A stretch of 64,000 bases of DNA, taken from positions 29,512,001-29,576,000 of the forward strand of contig JBANAY010000003.1 of NCBI GenBank assembly GCA_037952775.1, in the 5' to 3' direction. This document shows positions 44,993 through 57,337 of the stretch, one piece after another. Source of the DNA: Clonostachys chloroleuca (Eukaryota > Ascomycota > Sordariomycetes > Hypocreales > Bionectriaceae). The translations under genes and the position numbers were made by a program. Positions within the stretch are counted from its first letter, which is position 1, and each line of letters starts with the position of its first letter. Below the pieces are notes generated by a model. The model had not been told where the DNA came from. It searched no databases and was given only the letters and a program-made list of their open reading frames with translations.

Positions 44993-46657
44993 CTATATCG
45001 CGTATCTGTACTCCTTGTTGTTTTCCATCCCCTCCGCATGTGGAAGTTCACCAGAGTCAAGCTTGCGATTAATGCGTATGTAGTACTGTCTCAACACCAA
45101 GGACAGCACAATATAGCCAGCCTGGCATATCGCAGCGGTAATTAGCGCCGGGCGATAAACCGGTGCATCTTGATTCCGAAAGATGAGTGATGAAACGATT
45201 CCAGCCAGGTTCTGGGACATGTAGCTCATCCCCAGTGCCACGGCTCGCCCAGTCGTAGTTGGAATGTTGGAAGAAAGCCACACAGGAGTAAGAAGGCCAG
45301 GGGTAAACACCCCGAAAGTCAGGAGGAATGTCAGAAAGTAACCCACTTCCACCAAGTTGACAAGGTCTAGGGTACCGAGGAGCACAAAACCAATTAAAGA
45401 CACGACAAGAGTGCCACTGGCATAGAGAGCTCTCTGAGCGTACCGATCCGAGAGGAAGCTAGAAGATAACAACACCACTGCCGAAGACAGATTGGGGCCG
45501 ATGGTGTACAAGTTGGCCTTGGCGGTATCTTGTGTAAGTCTTTTAATGATGACAGGCAAGAAGTTGGATGAGCTTGAGAAACCGACGCCATGGAGAAAAG
45601 CGAGAGCTGCGAACACCCATGAAGGGCCATGGAGGAGCTGTTTCTTGACGTCAGAAGCTCTAAGCTTCTTATCCTCGTCTTGCGAGTCTTGTTGCAATCG
45701 ATATACGGCTAGGGCTTTCTCCTCTTCGGAAAACCAGCGACATTTTTCTGGGCTCCTTGGCAAGACAAAAAGAAGGACCACCGCGATGCCAATGGTTATG
45801 GATCCCTCGATGATGAACAGGTATTGCCAGCCCTAGACGTCTGTGATTTAGTTTGAGCCTTTGGAATTGAGTTAAAAAGGCTGTACTAACCTTCAGTGCT
45901 TTATGCCACTGAAACACACCCCAAGAGATCAATCCACTGGTAGCTGACTGTTACATTAGGTTAGAGAAGAAAGACTTTGGCTGATGGGAGGCTTGGTACG
46001 CACAGCAATGACACCCATTTGATAGAAGATGGCAGTTCGGAATCCAAGTTCGCGTCTCGTATAAAACAAGGAGCAGTAATACACCGCACAAGGAAGAAAG
46101 GCAGCTTCAAAAACACCCATAAGTGTTCTGCAAGCTACGAAGTCGCCAAAGTTTCTTTCACAGGTTAGTATTTTGCTTTTTTTCGTTACAGGAGACGTGA
46201 CATACCTCGAAGCTACACTGGCAAGGGTACAAGTACCCCATCCGGCTATGAGAATGGGCATGATAACAGCCGGATTGAATCTCTTCGCCGTGATCGTCCA
46301 TGGGATATTCATCAATGAATATGTAATGTAGAATGCGACGAGCAGTAGATTGTACTGGTTTCCTACCATGCCAAGATCGGCTTCAATGCCTGCCGTCTTC
46401 GCATTTCCAAGATTGGCACGATCGAGTGTATGTGTATAATATGCCAAAGCTAGTTGATTGAGTCAGTCCTACATCTAAAGTGTTAAATGCTCTCGTGAGG
46501 ATTTCTTTCACTTACACAAGATTGGCATTAGAATTAGATCAGTCTTCCGAACCAGGCGGCGCACAGATGCTGGATCCAGCCTTGACGTCTCATCTCGAGA
46601 GTCAACATCTGTTGACTCAATGCCGTTTGGGCTCTTTTCTGATACAAATTCTGACAT
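44993..46657 (-). CDS. MFS carrier, anion:cation symporter family
   Basis: About 480 residues. Exon 1 begins at 46657 (MSEFVSEKSPNGIESTD) and ends MPIL at a GTGTAAGTG donor; the next exon starts with ALAYYTHTLDRANLGNAKTAG. The series DRANLGNAK, YSLMNIPWTITAKRFNPAVIM, TLMGVFEAAFLPCAVYYCSLFYTRRELGFR and GWQYLFIIEGSITIGIAVV identifies the Tna1/Dal5-like ACS group, twelve spans. The C-terminal half runs SWVFAALAFLHGVGFSSSSNF and ends HAEGMENNKEYRYAI. The substrate is likely an organic anion, unknown. Its 3' end lies only 104 bases from that of the C2HC-Zn2Cys6 factor, so the two converge. Confidence 0.85.
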
Positions 46658-47459
46658 TTTGCGGTTGTGGTCAGCGTTCTCAGGCTGAGGGGCGTGTGAG
46701 TGGGAGAATTGAGAGCCAATGCGTGAGTGACAGATACCGAGCCCGGGAATTTTCCTTGGACCCTAGTTATACCTCTCAAACCGTTGAATCGTTGCTCGAC
46801 ATAATAATAACAGTACCCACTCTCAACCTGACTCGGGCAAGCCTACCATAATCCTCCGTTTCGGGCTTGGCTAGACTCAACGCACTAACTCTCACCAATT
46901 CAAGCTTTTCATAAGACGAGAACGGGGAAGGTCTCTCAATAGTGGCTTGGCTATTAGAAATCAGCGTTAGAATCATTTGTGAACAATAAATTCCTCATAC
47001 ATCGGAGATTCAAGGGTAGTCCCAGGAGGAGGAGAGCCGTATCGTGCTTCAACTTAAAATGATGCCATACACCCAGCAACCATTGGGAATAATTCGGTTA
47101 TAACAACTCAGCGCCACGTTGTCGGGACTGTGGAGAACATAGAGCTGCTTTCCGGGGTATTATCAATTGCACAATTCAAGTGTTCGATCACCTAAACCTA
47201 AAATCTAGATCTAAATCAACTTCTTATTGGTTAGAGTACCATCCTTGGCAGGCCTCAAACTCATAGTAGGATGCAAGTCATTGTCATGAGTCAGTATATG
47301 GCTTTGTCCGTGGTTCCGGCCTTCTCGGTGCTACTGTATAGATATATTGCAGTTCCAGGGATGGACTTTTCAGTACGCTCGTTCTAGGCCCTCTTCTTAC
47401 TTGCCTCGACCATTTTTCTTCAACGAATGAAAGTTTTACCGCCCTAACACGTTACCAAA
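46658..47459. promoter_or_regulatory. Divergent promoter between MFS carrier and P450
   Basis: About 800 bases with transcription leaving on both sides. A TATAGATATATT lies near 47336-47347, some 115 bases before the P450 start. No RNA or repeat is seen. Confidence 0.45.
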
Positions 47460-49294
47460 ATGGGACTCACGTTGCCTACCCCAAGACCGCCTACTTCGGA
47501 GTCTTCCGGCCTCCTGGCTCAGGCACTCCCCTCCGGAACTCCGTTCCAGTACATCCTAGCTCTACTCGTCGTGTCTTTCATCATCTACCTGGCAGTAGGT
47601 GAAGTAGCACAGTATCGTTCCCGTATTCCCAACTTACCAGGGCCGCGGGGCCTTCCGGTAGTTGGTAGTTTGCCTTGGCTCAGAGGCAAAGTTCATGCAG
47701 AGCAGTACCGTCTATGGTCACTCAAGTATGGAGACGTCTTCCAGGTTCAGCTGGGAGAGCGAACCGCCGTAATAGTTAATAGCGCTGCAGCTGCTCGGTC
47801 CTTATTCCTTGGACAACGAGAAGCGATGAATTCTCGTCCCTTATTCTACGTTCTCCACGGGAAGGTTCAAGGGGGTCAGCAGTCACCAGTATCGGGACCA
47901 GTCCCTGGAGTGACAGTTGCAAGAAGCGTCGCAAGGTCGGAGCCACAGCCATGAATAAGGTGGCAGTTGACTCCTATCAGCCAGTATGTCTCGACCAACC
48001 TCTCATACATTAACCTATGAGCCATGCCTAATGAGCTAGACCAGACTATCAACGCTGAATCAAGAGGGTTCATCTCGGATCTTCTAGCCGCCTCGCTATC
48101 AAACGAAGATCATATCGTTGACTTCCGTGACTCAGTTCGCAAATACGCAATGAACCTAGTGTTGACTCTAAATTACGGAACGAGGTAAGAATGATTTACG
48201 TCGTGATCCCTATAGCACGTTTTGGCTGACTGTTCTACCGATAGAGTTGAAAACATCAAACAGCTACGCGGAGACACGATTTTTGCCGAAATGGTCATCG
48301 TCGAAACCGAAATCTCTCGGCTCCGCAACGTCTCTCAAAACTACGAGAACTACATTCCTCTATTGCGACCCATAGGGAAGGTTCTATCCTGGATTGGAGT
48401 CCGTGACGATAAGTATATGGCAGAGATAGGAAAACGCCGAGTTGGATATCACAAGGCTCTTTTGGAAAATCTGAGGTCTGAAGTTGCGGCTGGCACAGAC
48501 AAACCCTGCATCCAAGGCAACGTACTCAAAGATCCCGAGAGCAAGGGATTGTCTGAGGGTGAACTGCTGAGTGTCAGCTTGAGTATGATGGCAGGGGCTG
48601 ATACCAGTCAACCCACAGTCGGATGGGCTCTGTTGCTTCTCTCACAGAGACAGGATCTGCAACAGAAAGCTTATGATGCGATCGTTGAAACCGACGCCAG
48701 TATACTCAGCGCCGCAGACGTATCAACGTTCAAAGTTGAATATGTCGACGCCTTTACCAAGGAAGTCGGTCGTTACTATACAGCTCTGAAGCTGGGCCTC
48801 CCAAGAGCTACTCATGATGAGCTGGAGGCGAATTGGAATGGGGCCACCATCCCGTCAAAAACCCTGGTATTTCTCAATGCCTGGGCCTGTTCGCAAGGTA
48901 AGAAGGCAAAATACTACCAAAAGAGTAAATACACTAACATGGTTCAGATCCTGTTCTATTCCCTGAACCGCTTATATTCAGTCCCGAGCGATGGATCAAT
49001 GCTGGCAGCACGGCCACCACCCACCTTCACCAATACGCATTTGGCATAGGGGGCCGCATGTGCATTGCGAACCACCTCGCTCACAAGGCCTTATACACAG
49101 CATTTTTACATTTGATTTCTCATTTTCAAGTTCTACCTGCGGTGAACAACCTCAATGACCCAACTACCATCGATCCACTGGAAGGGCTTTTAGACAAGGA
49201 GTCTTTTGTTGCCACTCCCAAAACTCAGTTCGTTCGGCTAATCCCACGAGACGTTGCCAGAACCAAAAGTATTTTGACTTCAGACCGGACGTAA
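47460..49294 (+). CDS. Cytochrome P450 (phenylacetate-hydroxylase-like), frameshifted in exon 1
   Basis: Exons 47460-47983, 48036-48184, 48245-48897 and 48948-49294 encode about 557 residues. An N-terminal anchor (QYILALLVVSFIIYLAV) is followed by LPGPRGLPVVGSLPWLRGK. The I-helix is MMAGADTSQPTVGW, the ExxR motif is EVGR, the PERW motif is in FSPERW, and the heme loop FGIGGRMC is intact. HGKV...TSIGTSPW and CKKRRKVGATAMNKVAVDSYQP match the CYP504/phenylacetate-hydroxylase-like group; the real substrate is unverified. The exon sum is one base short of a multiple of three. The frame breaks in the G5 tract at 47871-47875; one more G restores it. That is either a lost base that kills the enzyme or a homopolymer sequencing error. 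Confidence 0.83.
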
Positions 49295-50102
49295 ATCATA
49301 CGTGCCCGCTTGGCAGTGAACGGGACCAATTGAGCACCATGCATTCCATTCTCATGATGGCACCATAGTCGAGTTGATCAAAAATGAAGATAGACAAGAT
49401 GATGTATATATAACTTCGTCTGATAAAAGGGTTCTCACTAGTCATATTAATGACATCTCAAATGTCCGCTTACATACTGTCATACCATGACTTTATTCAT
49501 CGTTCATCTGGCTTTTCGGGTCTCAGCTAAATACTTTTCTCATTTTTTTTTTTTTTTTTTGCTTTAAGGGGTGTATCTCAAAATCAGGCCACACGTGGCT
49601 TGTTGCACATTTTTTTCAACTAAATTACAGTCCATACCCAGAGCTTCAACTTTATTTAAACCTTAAAGTCAGAGAGCTATACAGTTATGCGGCAGCTGCC
49701 GAAAAGAGAAAAAAAAATCCTTGCTTCTATATTCAGTATTAAAACGTGTTAAACTTTAGCCCTTTTGCCCGGCTATGAGGCCTGCGCCCGACCGTACATA
49801 TGGTTCGATACTAACAATAGCTATGCCAAGTCTAATGTGACACATCGACACATCGCCACTCAGTCAAATCAATCGAGTCCTTCTCAGAATGACATTACTC
49901 TTTAACCTTAACAATTACACACAAAACCTAGACATAGGCATCAGCTCTCCAAAAACTCTAATAAGGGCTGGCCAGTATATAACTTGGCCATGGTCCCCAA
50001 AGGGGATGCTCATTATCCAAAATCATCCACAACCGCCTCTCCAAGCTACCAACTCTTCTCACCATCGCGAACCAGCAAGACACTTCGGTCAAATCAGTCA
50101 AA
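49295..50102. promoter_or_regulatory. Intergenic with poly-T tract and CFEM-gene TATA box
   Basis: An 18-base T tract lies at 49543-49560, followed by an AT-rich stretch. A TATATAA at 49976-49982 is about 120 bases before the CFEM-protein start. No gene is seen. Confidence 0.5.
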
Positions 50103-50494
50103 ATGAAGTTCTCCCTCGTCGCTTTCGTCTTCGCCGCCCTCGCGAGCGCCCAGAGCCGCTCCGATATCCCTGAGTGTGCTCTGAGCTGTCTCGACGATGT
50201 TGTCAAATCCAAGACCAACTGCTCCACCGACGACTTTGCCTGCATCTGCAAGAACGGCGAGGCGTTCAAGGGCGACGCCGCCTCTTGTGTCATCAAGAAG
50301 TGTGGTGCCGAAACTGCCCTCAGTACGTTCCCTCTCTTTCACTGACCCTCTCCCCTGACGAACGCGAAGAAAACTAATAGCTCTCCCTTGGAACAGACCA
50401 GGTCATGCCCGCCGTCCAGAAGATCTGTGCCGCCGTCGGCGGTTCCCCCAGCGGCTGCGCCGCCTCTCGCTCCAAGCGATCATACCATGCCTGA
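50103..50494 (+). CDS. Secreted CFEM-domain protein
   Basis: Two exons, 50103-50322 and 50397-50494, give 105 residues. The signal peptide is residues 1-16 (AALASA, then QS). The CFEM pattern is complete: Cys25, Cys29, Cys40, Cys47, Cys49, Cys62, Cys67, Cys84, with the axial Asp44 in STDDFACIC that binds heme in characterised CFEM proteins. A ninth cysteine is at 94. The protein is short, lacks a GPI-like hydrophobic tail and is probably secreted soluble. In fungi such proteins serve in heme/iron capture, cell-wall binding or host interaction. The intron lies between GAETAL and NQVMPAV, a usual place. A TATATAA sits about 120 bases upstream. Confidence 0.92.
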
Positions 50495-50912
50495 TCTATG
50501 GTTTCAGCACTTCATTTGCTGGATTGAGTCGATCCGGGCGGAGAAGGCCGTCGAAGCTTAATGTCAGTAAAGGTTGGATTCGTGTTATTTTGCACGGGCG
50601 CGGGCGGAAACTCTGTCGTGTTGGAAAGTCTCTTGGGTCGGAAAGTCTGGTTGTTCTGAAGATGTGATACAAAATTTGATTCTTAAATAGGTATTTGATT
50701 TGGCAGACGTTTGGCATTCACAAATCTAGAAACGACTATGGCGGCAATTACAGTGCCGCGATCCCGGACGCCGTCGAATCATCCAAATGTTCAGCCAGCT
50801 TTTCCAACCAGATTCTCAGCTATAATTAAAGCCAAGTGTTACGTTCTGTGCATATCTTTAGCAAGCGTAGATTTGTAGTATGGTCTTTGCATCTTCTAGA
50901 TTCTTTCTATGA
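50495..50912. other. Intergenic, convergent 3' ends
   Basis: This lies between the CFEM gene and the minus-strand sugar transporter. No feature is recognised. Confidence 0.5.
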
Positions 50913-52728
50913 TTAAGCCTCGGACTCCTTCTTGTTGTCGTGGGTGGTAGAGTCGGGCTTTGCCTGCTGTACAAAAACCTTGTACCACCGGCCACACAGC
51001 AGGTCTGCGGTCGTCTCTTTGACCCCCTCCCAGTTCTCCTTAACGAGGTCCCTTGTAGGCCTTGAGAAGACATCCTCAATCTCCTCCAAAGTCTTGTTCT
51101 TGGTCTCGGGCATGAAAAAGATCTGGTAGACTTCACCTAGCACGGCAATGCCGCCGTAGAAACCCAGAGCCAAACCGGTCTTGGTCATCGCGAACTGCAT
51201 GGCCGAGAAGTTGTAGGTGACCACGAACGAGGCCAAGAAAAGAAGAGCGTCAGAGGTCGTGATTCCGTAACTGCGCAGATAGGTGGGATACACTTCGGCG
51301 GGGATGACCCAGGTGAGACATGCGTAGGACCCGAAGAAGCCCATGTAGATGACCAGGCCAGTTAGGTACAAACCTTCTGCTGCTGGTAGATTGACCTTGA
51401 GGTCAAACTGATAGCTAATTCCGATGAGGACAAGTCCAACGAAGAAACCTGGCAACATTGTGATGGCCCAGAAGCGTCGACCAAATCTCTCCATTAGGAA
51501 GATGGCGGGAATTGTGCCAAGCAGGAGCGAACCTCCACCAACAAGAGACATGTAGTTGGCCTTCTCCTCGTCGAACCCAATCTGATTCATCAGAACGGAC
51601 ATGTAGTACATTATAGCGTTCACACCTGTCAACTGGCCGAGAAGAATCATAATGTTGGCATAGACAATGGCTCGGCGGGCGCGAGGGACCCTAAATGGAA
51701 ATAAGCATGTTTTCAAAGCTGATGATACAAAGAAACTTACGTGAAGAAATCCATCCAAGGGAACCGGCGATTTTTGGCGCCTTCCTGAACTTGGGTCTCC
51801 TCTTGGTTATTCGAGACGGCCATCATATAGAATTCCTCACGAGCTTCAGGAAGAGAAAGGTCTCGAATTCGCTTCCAAACTTTGAAGGCTTCTAGTCTCT
51901 TCTTCTTGTGCATGAGAAACCGGGGACTCTCGGGCAGAAAGAGCATACTGGAAAAAAGAAGGTCAGATGGCGTCAAACAGTAAGGGGCTCTGAGGAGCCT
52001 TACCCGAAGAACATGATGGTGGAAAAGACAAGGGATGACCCAAGAATGTACCTCCAGTTGCCTGGCACGCGGAGGAACATGGCTGCTACAGCATATCCAA
52101 GGACTTCTCCAAGAGCGATATTGAACTGGTATAAGGAGACCAGATTGCCTCGGATCTTGTGCTCGACAGTCTCGGCCACGTAGACAGGCACTGTACCACC
52201 CTCGAGACCTACTCCAAGACCGAGAATGACACGAGCAGAGACAATCATGCCAAAGTTGATAGATCCAGCTTCCAATGCAGCGCCAATGGTGTACAGGATG
52301 ATGGAGATGATAATAGCCCACTTTCGGCCAAAGTATTCGTTGGTAGGTGACAGCAAAAGTGCACCACCAACAGCGCCCAAAGGCATTCCAGAGTTGACCA
52401 AACTGTTCTGGCGCGTTGATAAACCCAAGTCCTTTGGCAAGTACAGGTTTGCGCCACTGATCAAGCTCTGGTCTAGGCCGGAGAGCAAGCCTCCCATGGA
52501 AGCAAAGGCCACAAGCAGCCAAGTGAAGTATTTCGGGTTATCGAAGTTGAGTTGGAAGAAGCCAGTCTTCAAGCCACCGGCAGCCTCAAGCTCGGCCTCC
52601 ATCTCGTTGATGAAGTCATTGACCTGAGCTCCGCCGGCTCGAGCAACCTCGAGGGCCTCGATCTCGAGCTTCTTGTGAGTCCTGGTTGAGACCGAATTGT
52701 GACGTGAATTGGGAGACATGGTGGGCAA
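50913..52728 (-). CDS. MFS sugar/polyol transporter (Sugar_tr family)
   Basis: About 560 residues in three exons (52728-52000ish, about 51950-51740, about 51690-50913). After a long hydrophilic N-terminus, helix 1 reads LLVAFASMGGLLSGLDQSLISGANLYL. Family motifs: NEYFGRKWAIIIS (G-R-K/R between helices 2 and 3), GLGVGLEGGTVPVYVAE (PVYxxE), PESPRFL, QLTGVNAIMYYMS, FLMERFGRR and the terminal PETKNKTLEEI. These identify the sugar porter family, importing hexoses, disaccharides or polyols with protons. Which sugar is not evident; the lack of a typical hexose QLS-type loop is not decisive. The start may be Met1 or Met4. The gene is convergent with the CFEM gene. Confidence 0.88.
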
Positions 52729-54432
52729 TTTGACGCAACCAGCTATCGGAACGGTATGGCTTTGATTTCTCTCCCCATGATATGGTACAACTCTACGACC
52801 CGGGGCATGGAGTTACCCCAACCTACTTATAATAATCCACTCACATCTCTCAAGCAGGTGATTCTGGAGCTTCTAGAAGCAATCAGAGTGCGATTTTGAA
52901 AATTGTTCATGCATGAAAGTTGATGATGCCTGCGTTGAGAGATTTCCAATGATGGCATATGGTATATCACCGAGAATAACGCCGTGCCAGTGATTCCCGA
53001 AGCCGTCCGCGACTCGCGGCTCCATCCGGTCAAAGTCTCCTGGACCCGGAACCGGGAGCCGGAGCGAGCGTTCAAGGATGAACCTCTCTTGATCGACCAT
53101 TTCAGCCATCTGCTTGATGAAATTCTACGTAGCTGTAAAGGGGACATGTTGTTACTTTCCTGGCTACTTGGGCAGAGGCTAGGGTAGATCAAGGTACATG
53201 TCAGGCGTGGTTAATCGCCCCTGGCGTTATGGCTAGTCGGTGGTCATCCTAACTTGATAGCTCCCAACTCAGAACCAGCTCTTCAAGGCGTATCAGTTAC
53301 AATCACACAGTTTGATTACTCTGATTCATTTGATGCCCGCAAAAGTTTTACATTCGGTGATATTCCGTCACTGGGTCTTGCTAGCTGCCGACTAGCATCG
53401 GCTTTGCCCCATTGTTAAGCTGCGCTACAACCTCACGATGCCGTCTGAGCCGTGGACCCATCAGTGACCTCAGTGACCGTCCATACTGTCACCAAAAAGC
53501 GTTTAAGCGTACGGGGAAGACACATCCTTGTTCACCAAATGCCGGTTTTTGATGTTCTAGAAATTTTCAATTTGAGGATATCAAGCATGAGTCAGTTAAG
53601 TGCCAGCAGCACAGTGGATCAACCAGTGCCGGGAGTGATTTGTAACAGATCACCAGTAAAACAACGGAGGAAAGAATAAGATACATATACTTTAGCACGC
53701 TTGTAGAACAGAATCATCAAGTTATTTTGTCGATACGCGTTGCGTGGCCTCAAATAGTTTCGAGGGTTGGCTCAAGATGGGCAATTTCAAACTCTTCAAA
53801 GCCACATATGACATGATTATTGATTGACAAAGAGATTTTCATCTTGGTATCACTCATTCAATGAGTGATCCGTGCAATTCATATTTGATGGTTCGAGAGT
53901 GGAGCATGATTGATATGCGCATGCTTCGACAAAAACGTGGTTCTCCTCCGCGGGTAGGGAGGGATATGATGACCTCTCATGCTCCACTCACGGGCCAAAA
54001 GTTCAAAGAATCGCCAGACGACGTTCCTTAATGACATCACCATGCATGTAGGAGAGTCATTAACGCTCTGACGGAAAAGCTAGAGGTTGCTTTGGGTGGA
54101 TATGCCCGACAACATCTCACTAAGGTTGAAAAAAATCTATGCTTAGTTGGGTTTCTGTAGGCTGTGAAACAAGCCAAGCCACAGCCCTACATAACGCTCA
54201 AACCGCAGCCGAATGTTTTCGAGATCTATCGCCAGCCTTTAATCTCTTCAGAGCGCCCTCAGCAGGCGTCTCAAGATCATCAGTGCGTCCTAGCTACGGA
54301 AGAGTACCGGTGATAAGAACGGCTTAGATTAGGATTTCTTCGCGTGTGATCACTTTTCTCATTTACACTTGCTAAGTTTTGTATTACCCCGAGCTGCCTG
54401 GAACCTCAAAGATACCGTGCCGATATTCATGA
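52729..54432. other. Long intergenic stretch
   Basis: About 1.7 kb. The first few hundred bases are the sugar-transporter promoter. Short frames on both strands near 52827-53192 have no recognisable features. I see no RNA genes or element ends. Confidence 0.45.
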
Positions 54433-55978
54433 CTATACAGAAGCGTCATTGGATGTGTTGGCGAGACACACAATATTTTCAACCAATGCTTTAACAGCAG
54501 CCTCTGGGGTTCCGCCTTGGATTCTCCTGTTGCTGACCAGAAAAGGTTTCGGAAATCCGGCCGGGACATCTTCTCCTAGAGCCATCAGGGCAGCTGCCTC
54601 TCCACATAGCCAACACTTATCCATGCCGTGTCCGCTGAATCCCGCAGCTATAAACTCTCCATTCCCATCCCGGCCTGTCATTTCTTTAGACAGAGGTCCC
54701 ACGAATGGAAACAAATCCGCCGTGAATCCCATGATGCCTGACCACATGTTTTTGACACTTGTTGGTTCAGCATTGTGGAAAATCTTCGAAGTAATGGCGC
54801 TCAAATGAGCTCGCGCAGAAGAGGATATCTTTGAATCATCGTCGTTCAACATTTCTTTTATAGGCTGATGCTCGCCTCCAATAAAGAGGTTCCGACTCTT
54901 GGGGGTTTGCTGAGCATACCAAAGGTTCACTAGAAGTTCATCTGATTTCTTGTCATAGTTTCCCAAACCAGTACTAGTCCAGGAATATTCCGCTCCGGAC
55001 TGAGGAAAGGACGGTCCAAGTTGTTGTTCCGACATAGTTCCTCGTAAGGGATAAAGCTTCCCGACGAGATTCGGCAATAGGTTAGCAGCGTGCCCATTAG
55101 TACAGTGTATGACCTTGGAAGCTCGAATAGTGCCCCGAGGAGTGGTCAATCGGTATCCGTCTTTCCCCTGCCAAGTCTCTGGCTCCACTGACAGTACTGG
55201 AGTTTCAGTTTCGAGCGTGATAGATTTAGGATGCTGGTCCAAGATCTGTCTCCAGACTGCAGCCACCAATCTGTAAGCACTCAGTGCTGCAGCGCCGTGT
55301 TGTTTCATAAATCCCACTCCGTTAGCGTATGAATAGTCGTTCTAGAAGTTCAGCCTGTTAGCAAGCAATTACAAGTGGGAATCTGAAATCACATGCCTTT
55401 GCAATGTCCTTGTCTGCTGAGACTTCAATCTGGATCGCGAAATCGGGACCCATCGCCTCAGTGAATATTTCTGCAGCACGCTTGCTCCCTTCCCAAGACT
55501 GCGCATCAGAGAGGGAGGCTGTAGCCACCACATCACGAAACTCGACAGTGTCTTGATCAGCATCACTGAGACCAGAGACCACCTTTCTCAGGGTGGATAT
55601 ATTCTCTGCCGAGAACCGCGCAATGTCAACGGCATCTGCGAGACCATATTCGTCTACCAGTTCAGGAAACAGTCCCCATGTGTCGGAGATGAGGTGACCT
55701 CCGTTGCGGCCAGTTGCACCACTTACTGCCGTACGGGCTTCAAGGACCGCAACACGCATCGCAGATCCAGTCTGATGGCTGACTATGGCACGGGCCGCAC
55801 TGCATCCAGTGATGCCCGAGCCTATGATGGCAATATCCACCTCCTTAGGAAGAACTGCAGACCGAACATTGGACACAGAATCAGGTGGGCTCTGCCAAGA
55901 TGATATTGTGGGATTGGCCTTTGGCAGACCGGGAGGGCGGACAATCGCCTCCTTCACGCACTCATATACGCCTCCCAT
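54433..55978 (-). CDS. FAD-dependent oxidoreductase, DAO family (second copy)
   Basis: Two exons: the first from 55978 to about 55393, the second about 55343-54433, giving some 495 residues. The Rossmann motif IAIIGSGITGCSAARAI (GxGxxG at residues 53-58) is followed by VLEARTAVSGATGRNGGHLISDT, with the same GATGRNGGH signature as the gene at 36869. Other marks are HCTNGHAANLLPNLVG, LYPLRGTMSEQ, IGGEHQP and the C-terminal MWSGIMGFTADLFPFVG and AAGFSGHGMDKCWLCGEA. Similar ascomycete proteins are uncharacterised amine or amino-acid oxidases. There is no signal peptide. It is clearly a paralogue of the other copy but diverged, not a recent duplicate. Confidence 0.87.
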
Positions 55979-56568
55979 CTCGTCAGTTAGAGATCGATAC
56001 GACTCATCTCAAGGGGACGCCTTTTGCGGAGATCTTACCAGATGCAGCCATTACTCGTAGCCTGGGAACCGATGCTCGTGATCGAGAGAGAAGATCAAGT
56101 TGTTGTAAGGATAGGTACTGAACTACACCAACTGCACGCGTGTTCTCAACTTTCAGCAACAATCGTTATGCATTCACCGCCCAGTCCGACAGATTCCGTG
56201 AGATCCCGAGGTGCATGCATGAGGAGAGTTTTGCAGGGAGGGGTCTGCTGTCCCTTCATTCGCATGTGGCTGGCGGGGTAATTCCCCATCTCGCCAATTT
56301 TGCTGTGACAGGGCGGAAATGGCAAGAGGCTATGTTAATGCAAGTCACATGCAATAGCTTCTTGGGGGATATCGGAATAGTTCCATAGATATCGGGCGAA
56401 ACATGTCTTACATCCTCATACTATTATTACGTAGTATATCACGAGTCCAAGGCGGTCATTGTTCCCATAATGTCGACCAAGATTTATTTTTTATGATATC
56501 TTTAATCATGTCATTACTGGTTTCCCCCAGTCGGAACATGAGCATGGCCTTCGAGAAACTTCAAACCC
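55979..56568. other. Intergenic
   Basis: Promoter of the second oxidoreductase plus the 3' region of the BTB gene. Nothing further is recognised. Confidence 0.45.
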
Positions 56569-57337
56569 TCAGTTAAAATTAAACTCTTGTTCTACTCCCA
56601 GCTGCCCGCCTCGACGAATTTTTTCGGAACATGAGCTGCATTTCTTGATGCTGGTGTTCGGTGCAAGAAAGGCTATGAGATCAGCAGAGAAGTCAGCACT
56701 TGTTCTGAGAATGTTGCCAAAACCGTCCTGCTCTAAAAGTGTATCCAAGTGTAAGAGGGAGGTTTCGACTACCAAATCCCGAAGTCCTCTGTCCTTGGAA
56801 GGCGTAGATTCATATACAACATTGATAGCAAGTGGAAACTCATCCATTTTCCAACCAGTGGTAATCGCTGTGCTGAATCTGTCCTTGGAATATTCTTTTA
56901 GCGTCTGTATGTCGTACTTGTCTGCAATCTGGTAGACCTGGGCGTCATAGACCATGGACGAAACACCACGGATGTTGTTGTAATTGAAAGAATACATATA
57001 CCGTAGCATCGATTCCACAATACTCGAGTCAAAGTCCTGGATTTCTATTTTCCTCTCGAGACTTTCCTTCAGAATAGTCAGCAAATGGTATGCGTATCAG
57101 CTGGCCACGCCATACCTTCCAATTGCCATTGAGCTGCTTCTCAAAATACTTAGAGTGGCATGCCAGCACTAATTTGTGCACCTTGAATTCTTGATCTTCG
57201 CACACAATGACAACGTCAGAAAAAGTGTCGGTGTTGAAGTAATCACTACTCATGTTAGGGGGAAACGAATCAAGGCTGGATTAGATGGCATACTCATTCA
57301 GCGACGACAAGAACCTCTCGAATCCCTTTGGGGCCAT
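56569..57337 (-). CDS. BTB/POZ domain protein
   Basis: Three exons: MAPKGFERFLSSLN starts at 57337, spliced (GTATGC...ATGAG) to DSDYFNTDTFSDVVIVCEDQEF, then NGNWK spliced to ESLERKIEIQDFD. This gives about 222 residues. Residues 15-115 form a BTB fold: the SDVVIVCEDQEFKVHKLVLACHS core, the YFEKQL helix and SSIVESMLRYMYSFNY, followed by the QIADKYDIQTL helix. The C-terminal part (RLSTAITT-like FSTAITTGWKMDEFPLAINVVYE) matches the fungal BTB family that often act as substrate adaptors for Cul3 ligases or transcription modulators. Function unknown. The first exon was found by splice logic and lacks direct proof. Confidence 0.78.

Noticed and set aside
47877..47890. A micro-intron to explain the P450 frame break
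   Set aside because: The only nearby GT...AG pair would be about 15 bases, too short for splicing, and lacks a branch site.
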